Shown in pieces: positions 6,978 to 12,947 of a stretch of 16,854 nt of DNA; positions within the stretch are counted from its first letter, which is position 1, and every line of letters starts with the position of its first letter. Source of the DNA: Chloroflexota bacterium (lineage in GTDB: Bacteria; Chloroflexota; Limnocylindria; Limnocylindrales; CSP1-4); contig JADGQG010000018.1 in NCBI GenBank assembly GCA_017882025.1, positions 1 through 16,854 on the forward strand, read 5' to 3'. The notes beneath the pieces are model-generated. The model was not told the DNA's origin. It made no database searches and was given only the letters and a program-made list of their open reading frames with translations. Both the position numbers and the translations under genes were made by a program.

Positions 6978-8495
6978 GTGACCACCACCGACCCTCGCGC
7001 TTTCGTCGCCCTGGACCTCGGGACCTCCGCCGCCAAGGCCGGCGTCGTCGCCCTCGACGGCCGGCTGCGCGGCGATGCCCGGGCGCCCTACCCGCTGCTC
7101 CTCGACGGCGAGCCGGGCTGCGCCGAGCAAGATCCCGACGCATGGTGGGAAGCGCTCTGTCATGCCGCCGCGATCGCGCTGGCGCAGGCGGCCGCGGACG
7201 GCCCCCTGGAACCGGTCGCGATCTGCTGCGTTGGACAGGGCCCCACGCTCGTGCCCACGGCCGCGGACGGCAGGGCTGTCGGGAATGCGGTCACCTGGCT
7301 GGATCGCCGGTCGGGCGCGGAATCGGCCGCGGTCGCGGCCGCGCTCGGCCGCCACGGCTGGACCGTGACCCTCCTCGGATCGGCGCGCCGGCTCGCGGCC
7401 GCATCCCCCGAGGTCGCGTCGCGTGCCGCCTGGTTCCTTTCCGCGTGGGATCACATCGGGCTCCGGCTCACCGGGGTCGCCGCCGCCGCGCTCCAGGATC
7501 CCGCCGACATCATCTCCGCGGACGACGCGAGGCTCGCCGGGCTCGACGCCCGGAGTGCCCCACCGGGCGTCCGCGCCGGTTCCGTGCTCGGCGGCCTCCT
7601 GGCGCGGCCGGCGGCGGAGCTTGGCCTGCGGGCCGGGCTCCCGGTCGTGGCCGGCGTCAACGACGCGATCGCGACGTTCCTGGGTGCCGGGCTGACGGTC
7701 GCAGGACAGGCCATCGACACGGGTGGCACATCGGGGGGCTTCGGGCTCTACGTGGCCACCCCGGTCGCGATCCCGCCCCTGTGGACCGGCGCCGCGCCGT
7801 TGCCCGGCCTCTCCTACGTCGGTGGGGCGATGGCCGGCACCGGCAAGGCGCTCGACTGGTTCGTGGCCGACGCGCTTGGCGGGGCAGCACTGCTCACGAC
7901 GCTGCTGGCCGAAGCGACACCGGTCCCCGCGGGGTCGGAGGGCCTCGTGTTCCTCCCGTACCTCGCGGGCGAGCGCTGGCCGCTCCACGACCCATCGGCG
8001 CGGGGTGCGTTCGTGGGCCTGACGCTCCATCACGGTCGCGGCCACCTGGCCAGGGCCGTCCTCGAGGCGGCCGCGTACGCGATCCGCCACGTCGCCGCGC
8101 CGGCCTGCCGCGCCGGCCTCCCGTTCACGGAGCTGCGCGTCACCGGTGGGACGGCGGCGAGCCGCCTGTGGAACGGGATCAAAGCCGACGTGCTCAACGT
8201 GGAAGTGGCCGTCCCGGTGGTGACGGAGGCGTCGCTCATCGGGGCCGCGATCCTCGCCGCCGCCGGCGTGGCCGTACATCCGGACCTGCGGGCTGGTATC
8301 GACGCGATGGTCCACGTGGCCGAGCGCATCGCGCCGGATCCGGCCGCGGTGGCGGCGTACGATCGCGTCTATTCCGTCTACGAGGAGTTGCACGCCCGCC
8401 TGGCACCCGCGAACGAGGCGCTCGGGACGCTCGACCCGCGCGGGATGGCGGCCATGTCGCGCGCGGTCGCCACGGGAGCGCGCCGGTTGCCGTAG
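6978..8495 (+). CDS. FGGY-family carbohydrate kinase
   Basis: A 505-residue cytoplasmic sugar kinase of the FGGY family (xylulokinase/gluconokinase/glycerol kinase fold) that phosphorylates a sugar or polyol with ATP. The N-terminal phosphate loop is ALDLGTSAAKAGVV (about 11-24). A general-base aspartate is expected at Asp229 in GVNDAIATF. DTGGTSGGFG (about 247-256), FLPYLAGERWPLHDPSARGAFVGLTLHH and the adenosine-site TGGTAASRLWNGIKADVLN follow in family order. Length is normal. Xylulokinases usually carry GQMHG near residue 85, whereas this protein reads GQGPT, so its substrate is probably not plain D-xylulose. GTG at 6978 is chosen because the domain begins within ten residues and a -10 box sits just upstream; open frame continues further upstream without homology. 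The sugar-binding lipoprotein gene follows after a 149-base gap and may supply its substrate. Confidence 0.88.
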   Translation: MTTTDPRAFVALDLGTSAAKAGVVALDGRLRGDARAPYPLLLDGEPGCAEQDPDAWWEALCHAAAIALAQAAADGPLEPVAICCVGQGPTLVPTAADGRAVGNAVTWLDRRSGAESAAVAAALGRHGWTVTLLGSARRLAAASPEVASRAAWFLSAWDHIGLRLTGVAAAALQDPADIISADDARLAGLDARSAPPGVRAGSVLGGLLARPAAELGLRAGLPVVAGVNDAIATFLGAGLTVAGQAIDTGGTSGGFGLYVATPVAIPPLWTGAAPLPGLSYVGGAMAGTGKALDWFVADALGGAALLTTLLAEATPVPAGSEGLVFLPYLAGERWPLHDPSARGAFVGLTLHHGRGHLARAVLEAAAYAIRHVAAPACRAGLPFTELRVTGGTAASRLWNGIKADVLNVEVAVPVVTEASLIGAAILAAAGVAVHPDLRAGIDAMVHVAERIAPDPAAVAAYDRVYSVYEELHARLAPANEALGTLDPRGMAAMSRAVATGARRLP

Positions 8496-8548
8496 GGTGG
8501 ACCAGCGGGCGTCCCGACCGCGGCCCCGTGTGGCGGCCGGGACCCGAG

Positions 8549-8554
8549 TATCCT
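8549..8554 (+). promoter_or_regulatory. Candidate -10 box (TATCCT) for the sugar-binding lipoprotein gene
   Basis: TATCCT sits 90 bases before the GTG at 8645, in the 149-base spacer after the kinase. A second candidate, TAGGGT at 8493-8498, overlaps the kinase stop codon. Either would give a leader containing the ribosome site at 8634-8638. I cannot choose between them from sequence alone. Confidence 0.3.
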
Positions 8555-8644
8555 TCGGGCTGGCCGCCAGGTTCGCATCGCCCGACCCCGCATCGGCCGC
8601 GGCCCCCAACGCCGAACTCGATCTCGCCGCCCCGGAGGAACCTC

Positions 8645-9703
8645 GTGCCCGTCCGCATTCCGCGCCCCGCCCGCGTCGGCCGCCTGGCGGCGCTCGTCGC
8701 GACCACCGCCGTTGCCGTCGCCGCCTGCGCGACCGGCGGGACCGGGACCACGCCATCGCCCACGCCCACCCTGGGTCCCACCCCGACGCCGTCGGCCAAT
8801 CCCTACACCGGGGCAACCCCGGGGAGTGGTGCCGGCACCAAGATCGGCTATCTCTCGTACGGTGACCTGGTGCCGTACGTGAAGCAGATCAGCGACGGCA
8901 TCCGGGCCCAGGCAGCCACTGCGGGCGTGGACCTCGTCACCTGCGATGCGAACGTGGATCCTGCCAAGGTGGACGGCTGCATGAAGCAGCTGACCGACGC
9001 CGGGATCAAGGGCCTGATCCAGTTCCAGGGCTCGCTCCAGCTCCCGTCGGAGGTCTGCGCGAAGGTGCCGCCGGGAGTGCCGGTGCTCGCCGTCGAGCTG
9101 GCCGAAGAGCCGTGCGCCGCGACGCTCGTCGCCGCCGACGACCTGCGCGCCGGCCAGGTCGCGGGCGCGGCCGTCGGGGCGTGGGTGAAGGCGCACTGGA
9201 CGTGCACGTACGACGCCTTCGTCTCGCTCGAGTCGGCGGCCGTGCCTGACCGGAGCCAGCGTCGCATGGAGGGCTACCAGCAGGGCTTCGCGACGGCCTG
9301 CCCGGGCCCGATCACGAACCTGCAGGTCGGTCAATCCGCCGATCGCGAGGACACGGCCCGCGATCAGGTCGCCTCGCTCCTGGAGTCGCTCTCCGGCAAG
9401 AGCAAGATCATCGTCGTCGCGATGAACGACGACGGAGCGCTCGGCGCTCTCGATGCCGCGAAGGCGGCCGGTCGGGAGGCGGACGTCTGGGTCAGCGGGC
9501 AGGGCGCGGAGGCGAAGGTCCGGGACCTGATCCGAACGAACGAGCATTACCTCGGCGATGCCGCGTACTTCCCGGAGCGCTTCGGAGCGACGATCGTGCC
9601 GGCCATGCTCGACCTGATCGCGGCCAAGCCCGTCGCGAAGCTCCTGCTGGTCGAGCCGGCCTGGGTGGACAGCACCACCATCGGGACGATCTACCCGAAC
9701 TGA
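8645..9703 (+). CDS. Sugar ABC transporter substrate-binding lipoprotein (peripl_BP_4 type)
   Basis: A 352-residue exported binding protein. The signal sequence ends in the lipobox VAAC, with Cys28 as the predicted lipidated residue. A 25-residue Thr/Pro linker follows, then a RbsB-like periplasmic-binding fold from about residue 61 (KIGYLSYGDLVPYVKQISDGIRAQA). Family-style stretches include VDGCMKQLTDAGIKGLIQFQG, VLAVELAEEPCAATLVAADDLRAGQVAGAAVG, ERFGATIVPAMLDLIAAKPV and a short C-terminal tail. The GTG start is set by GGAGG 6 bases upstream. Such proteins capture sugars (or autoinducer-2-like ligands) and pass them to a permease, but neither permease nor ATPase is in the window. Proximity to the FGGY kinase suggests a common sugar pathway; the ligand cannot be read from sequence. 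Confidence 0.85.
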   Translation: MPVRIPRPARVGRLAALVATTAVAVAACATGGTGTTPSPTPTLGPTPTPSANPYTGATPGSGAGTKIGYLSYGDLVPYVKQISDGIRAQAATAGVDLVTCDANVDPAKVDGCMKQLTDAGIKGLIQFQGSLQLPSEVCAKVPPGVPVLAVELAEEPCAATLVAADDLRAGQVAGAAVGAWVKAHWTCTYDAFVSLESAAVPDRSQRRMEGYQQGFATACPGPITNLQVGQSADREDTARDQVASLLESLSGKSKIIVVAMNDDGALGALDAAKAAGREADVWVSGQGAEAKVRDLIRTNEHYLGDAAYFPERFGATIVPAMLDLIAAKPVAKLLLVEPAWVDSTTIGTIYPN

Positions 9704-9709
9704 CGCGAG

Positions 9710-9724
9710 CCGCGGGCGCCGCGG
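9710..9724 (+). terminator. Hairpin after the lipoprotein gene
   Basis: CCGCGG-GCG-CCGCGG forms a 6-bp all-GC stem with a 3-base loop 6 bases after the lipoprotein stop. It is placed like a terminator between convergent genes, but there is no T-tract. It would act weakly or together with Rho, or could simply be GC-rich chance. Confidence 0.3.
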
Positions 9725-9745
9725 GCAGACATCGAGCTCACCCCC

Positions 9746-9783
9746 CGGAGCGAGGCGCCCGAACCGGAGCGAGGCGCCCGAAC
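9746..9783. repeat. Perfect 19-bp tandem direct repeat
   Basis: The unit CGGAGCGAGGCGCCCGAAC occurs twice head to tail without a mismatch, in the spacer between the converging lipoprotein gene and the epimerase remnant. It ends two bases before the remnant's stop codon. A recent slippage duplication is the simplest explanation. Confidence 0.8.
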
Positions 9784-9784
9784 G

Positions 9785-10264
9785 CTAGGCTCGTGTCTCG
9801 GACGTCAGGACGCCAGCCTCCATCTCGTCACGGACCCAGGCGATCACTTCGTCGAGCATCGCGTCGAGCGGCGTCGTGGCCTCGAAGCCCAGGATCGCCT
9901 TCGCCTTTCGCACGTCCGGCACGCGGTTCAGGACGTCGTACGGGTACGGCGTATCCGAGACGTAGTGGAACTCGTCGTCGGGCCGCAGCTTGCGCCAGAT
10001 CCTCTCCGCCAGTCCGAGGATCGTGATCCCCTTCCCGCGGCAGAGGTTGAAGTCGGTGTTCACCGCGTCCGGCGACTCGATCGCCAGGCGGATGCCGCGG
10101 ACCAGGTCCCCGAGCGCGATGAAGCTGCGGATCTCGTTCCCCTCGCCGAAGATGTGGGCGGGATCCTGGCCGGAGAGGATCTGCCGGCGCCGGCCGCGGT
10201 CGGGGGCATCCCGCTCAGCATGGCAGGGCATCATTCGCCGTGAACGCGGCGACCTCGGCGGCAA
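9785..10264 (-). pseudogene. C-terminal remnant of an NAD-dependent epimerase/dehydratase
   Basis: From about position 10190 to the stop at 9785 the frame reads as the last ~130 residues of an extended short-chain dehydrogenase (NAD-dependent sugar epimerase). It has HIFGEGNEIRSFIALGDLVRGIRLAIES, where epimerases have 'GdGsqtRdFiyVdDla', then FNLCRGKGITILGLAERI, and VPDVRKAKAILGFEATTPLDAMLDEVIAWV. A complete enzyme has about 310-340 residues. The Rossmann GxxGxxG motif and the catalytic YxxxK are absent, so it cannot bind NAD or catalyse. Residues before about 25 look unlike the family and lie largely within the overlapping end of the hydrogenase protease gene. In-frame ATGs at 10231/10234 could still start a stub. 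The break coincides with the end of the hydrogenase operon, suggesting truncation by rearrangement. Codon usage is still ordinary, so the event may be fairly recent. Confidence 0.75.
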
Positions 10265-10718
10265 TCGCGGCCGCGAACGCGGGCAGCGCCCCCGCGACCG
10301 GGGCGGTCAATGGCGTCCCGACGTCAAAGCAGCCGCCACCGATCCCGACGAACGTGCCGGCGGGCGGGGCGTCGCGCAGCGTCGCGGCGAGGGCCAGCAC
10401 CTGCTCCAGCGGGAGCTCGTGGGACGAGCGGGGTTCGGGAGCACGCCCGGCCACCTGGAGCACGCGGGCGCGATCCACGAGTGCGGCAAGGGGGCGGACC
10501 CAGATCTCGCCGGGCCGAAGCCCGGCGACCGCGTCGACCACGACGCACGGCGCATCGGCCGGCAGGTCCATCAGGAAGAGGATGTCGAGCTGGCCGACCG
10601 GCACCACTTCCACGCGCTCGCGGAGGTCGGCCGGGAGCAGGTCGACAGCGGCGAACCCCGCTGCATCATCCCCGCGGGCCGGTTCACCGCACACGAAGAT
10701 CGGGACGCGCGAGGTCAT
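10215..10718 (-). CDS. Hydrogenase maturation protease (M52 family)
   Basis: A 167-residue nickel-dependent endopeptidase that removes the C-terminal peptide of the NiFe-hydrogenase large subunit after metal insertion. It begins PIFVCGEPARGDDAAG, the family's G(N/E)xxxxDD nickel-site motif with Glu12 and Asp17/18. It continues with CVVVDAVAGLRPGEI (second conserved Asp) and SSHELPLEQVLALA (conserved His). Length is normal. The ATG at 10718 has GGAG 7 bases before it. It starts 52 bases after the large-subunit gene and is the last intact gene of the operon, as often seen for group 3 hydrogenases. Its 3' end overlaps the start of the neighbouring epimerase frame. Its substrate is almost certainly the large subunit immediately upstream, which still carries a cleavable tail. 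Confidence 0.9.
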   Translation of the reverse strand: MTSRVPIFVCGEPARGDDAAGFAAVDLLPADLRERVEVVPVGQLDILFLMDLPADAPCVVVDAVAGLRPGEIWVRPLAALVDRARVLQVAGRAPEPRSSHELPLEQVLALAATLRDAPPAGTFVGIGGGCFDVGTPLTAPVAGALPAFAAAIAAEVAAFTANDALPC

Positions 10719-10770
10719 GGGGACGCTCCGGACTTGGGGCAGGAGTGGCTTCGTCGTGGCGCGGGGCCGC

Positions 10771-12096
10771 TCAGGCCTCCTCGACTCGGAGGTCGAGGAA
10801 ATGCGTGGCGCAGCTGATGCAGGGGTCGTAGCTCCGGATCATCTGCTCCAGCCGGAGGGTTGCCTCCGCGTGCGGCAGGTCCAGGACCTGCTTCGCCGCG
10901 ACAACGAGGTCCGCCTCGATGGCGGCCTGGTTCTGGCTGGTTGGCGGCACGATCTGGGCTGCCCGGATCCGCCCGGATTCATCCACTTCGTAGCGGTGGA
11001 AGAGGAGGCCGCGCGGCGCTTCGGTCGCCCAGGCGGCCACGCCGGGACGGCTCTGCCACGCGACGAGCGGCTCCGACGGAACCCGGTACGCATCGATGAT
11101 GTCGATCGCCTCGGCGAACGCGTGGACCAGCTCCACGGCGCGCGCCACGATGGAGGCGTAGATGTTCGTCCGGATCATCTCGGCGTAGCCGGAAGCGGCC
11201 AGCGCCTCCTTGGCCATGGGGTGGAGCTGCTCGCCGGCCAGCACGACACGCGCGGCCGGGCCCAGGAGGTAGACGCCCTTTCCGTCGATGGACCGGGCGT
11301 GGAGCGCGTTCGTGCCCTCCACCTGGAACTCCTCGAAGGCATCCCGCCACGAGGTGGGGGGAAGGTCGATGCCGTCGGAGCTGACGATCCGACCGTCGTT
11401 GAACGGGTACTCGGCGGCGTGCCGGAGGCTCACGAGGCGGGGCTCACGCGCGAACGCCGGCATCGTGAAGCCGGCCACCACCTTGACGGTCTCCAGGGCG
11501 AACGCGAGGCCCTCCTCGAGGGCTGCCCGCTGCTCCTTGAGCTCGCTGACGCGGGGCGCGCGGCTCCAGCCTCCGACCCGGACGCTGACCGGGTGGATGG
11601 GCCGACCGCCGAGGATCCTGATGAGGTGGTTGCCGGTCTTCTTCATCTTGAGGGCCTGCTCCACGAGCGGCCGGTGATCGGCCGCCATGGTGATGCCGCT
11701 CTCGTAGCCCAGGAAGTCCGGCGCGTGGAGGAAGAAGATGTGGAGGGAGTGGCTCTCGATCCACTCGCCGCAGTAGAGGAGGCGGCGGAGCGCCCGCGAC
11801 TGCGGGTCGATCCGGACCCCGAAAAGATCCTCGAAGCCGTGGACCGCGCTCATCTGGTACGCGACCGGGCAGATCCCGCAGATCCGCGCGACCATGTCGA
11901 TGACCTCGTCGGGGGTCCGCCCCACGACGAGCTGCTCGAAGTATCGCGGTGCTTCGAAGATCCCGAGGCGGGCCTCGACGACCTCGCCGTCCCTCACCCG
12001 GAGGCGGAGCGAGCCTTCGCCCTCCACCCGGGTGAGCTCGTGGACCTCGTAGACGCGCTCGTCAACGACCTTGTCCGACGTTGTTCCGCGGCTCAT
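10771..12096 (-). CDS. hydA: [NiFe]-hydrogenase large (alpha) subunit, group 3b
   Basis: A 441-residue catalytic subunit holding the NiFe(CN)2CO site of a cytoplasmic bidirectional hydrogenase. The N-terminal cysteine pair is in RICGIC (Cys73, Cys76). The C-terminal pair is in DPCISCATH (Cys426, Cys429, His432), followed by a nine-residue tail FLDLRVEEA that the maturation protease should cut after His432. HELTRVEGEGSL near residue 19-30 (Glu25, proton path), GEWIESHSLHIFFLHAPDF and EAPRGLLFHRYE are further family stretches. The length and the L1/L2 wording fit group 3b (NAD(P)-linked sulfhydrogenase) better than membrane or F420-reducing types. The start at 12096 follows GGAGG by 6 bases and overlaps the small-subunit stop (ATGA). 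An upstream in-frame extension lies wholly within the small-subunit gene and is rejected. Confidence 0.95.
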   Translation of the reverse strand: MSRGTTSDKVVDERVYEVHELTRVEGEGSLRLRVRDGEVVEARLGIFEAPRYFEQLVVGRTPDEVIDMVARICGICPVAYQMSAVHGFEDLFGVRIDPQSRALRRLLYCGEWIESHSLHIFFLHAPDFLGYESGITMAADHRPLVEQALKMKKTGNHLIRILGGRPIHPVSVRVGGWSRAPRVSELKEQRAALEEGLAFALETVKVVAGFTMPAFAREPRLVSLRHAAEYPFNDGRIVSSDGIDLPPTSWRDAFEEFQVEGTNALHARSIDGKGVYLLGPAARVVLAGEQLHPMAKEALAASGYAEMIRTNIYASIVARAVELVHAFAEAIDIIDAYRVPSEPLVAWQSRPGVAAWATEAPRGLLFHRYEVDESGRIRAAQIVPPTSQNQAAIEADLVVAAKQVLDLPHAEATLRLEQMIRSYDPCISCATHFLDLRVEEA

Positions 12097-12947
12097 GCCT
12101 TTCCTCCCCGCGGCGCCGGCTCGGCGGCCGTCGTCGTGGTGCCGCGCCCGGTCCGGGCGCCACCGAGCTCCGTGACCATGCTGCGGAACGGCTCCGAGTA
12201 GGCGGTGAACCCCGCAAAGAGGCGGCCGATCTCCTCCCGGGGCCGGTCGCCGGCCATCTGGAGGTGGCGGGTGAGCCCGGCTGCATTCGCCTGCTCGCGC
12301 GGCCCGAAGCATCCGTAGCAGCCGCGGCCGAAGCGCGGGCAGATGGCGCCGCAGCCCGTCTGGGTGACCTGGCCGAGGCAGGGGATGCCCTTGCTGACCA
12401 TGACGCAGACAACGCCGCTTCGCTTGCACTCCATGCAGACGGCCTCGTCCCGCAGCTGCGGGCGACGGCCCGTGGTGAGTGCGGTGAGGAGCTCAACGAG
12501 CTGGCCCGGATCGATCGGGCAGCCGCGCAGCTCCGCGTCCACGGTCACGTGCTCCGAGACGGGCGTGGAGCGGGCGAGCGATGCGACCCACTCGGGGTTC
12601 GAGTAGACGCCGCGCCGGAACGCGTCATGGTCACCCCAGTTGCGGAGCGCCTGGATCCCGCCCGCCGTCGCGCAGGCGCCGATGGTGACGAGGAAGCGTG
12701 TCCGGCGGCGGAGCTCGACGATCCGCTCCAGGTGGGCCGGCTCCGACACGGAGCCTTCAACGAACAGGACGTCGTAGGGCCCCGCCGAGCGAGCCGATGT
12801 CGCCTCCGGAAAGTCCACGATGTCGAAATGCTCGACGACGGAGAGCAGCTCGTCCTCGAGATCGAGGAGGGTGAGCTGGCACCCGTCGCACGACGCGAAC
12901 TTGACGACGCCGACGCGGGGACGTGCCGCGACGGGGGCATGAGCCAT
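12093..12947 (-). CDS. hydD: [NiFe]-hydrogenase small (delta) subunit, group 3b
   Basis: A 284-residue iron-sulfur subunit that wires the NiFe site to the diaphorase part. No twin-arginine signal is present, so it is cytoplasmic, as expected for group 3. Proximal 4Fe-4S ligands are Cys20 and Cys23 (SCDGCQLT), Cys92 (IGACATAGG) and Cys143 (GCPID). Further cysteines at 171, 174, 181, 190, 199, 203, 210 and 213 (MECKR, CLGQVTQTGCGAICP, GRGCYGCFGP) fit two more clusters. The C-terminal ~25 residues are a low-complexity Gly/Thr/Ala tail without cysteines. ATG at 12947 overlaps the previous gene's stop by one base (TGATG), with GGAGG 7 bases upstream. It overlaps the large-subunit start by four bases, so production is translationally coupled along the operon. 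Confidence 0.95.
   Translation of the reverse strand: MAHAPVAARPRVGVVKFASCDGCQLTLLDLEDELLSVVEHFDIVDFPEATSARSAGPYDVLFVEGSVSEPAHLERIVELRRRTRFLVTIGACATAGGIQALRNWGDHDAFRRGVYSNPEWVASLARSTPVSEHVTVDAELRGCPIDPGQLVELLTALTTGRRPQLRDEAVCMECKRSGVVCVMVSKGIPCLGQVTQTGCGAICPRFGRGCYGCFGPREQANAAGLTRHLQMAGDRPREEIGRLFAGFTAYSEPFRSMVTELGGARTGRGTTTTAAEPAPRGGKA

Noticed and set aside
7142..8644. A 501-residue N-terminal extension of the sugar-binding lipoprotein
   Set aside because: It is a shadow frame of the kinase gene. The GTG at 8645 has a ribosome site and opens a proper lipoprotein signal.
9710..9724. GC hairpin as a firm intrinsic terminator
   Set aside because: No T-tract follows and both arms are self-complementary hexamers common in such DNA. 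I kept it only as a low-confidence entry.
10771..12429. A 552-residue version of the hydrogenase large subunit
   Set aside because: The first 111 residues lie entirely within the small-subunit gene in another frame and are not hydrogenase-like. The ATG at 12096 has a ribosome site and the normal N-terminus.
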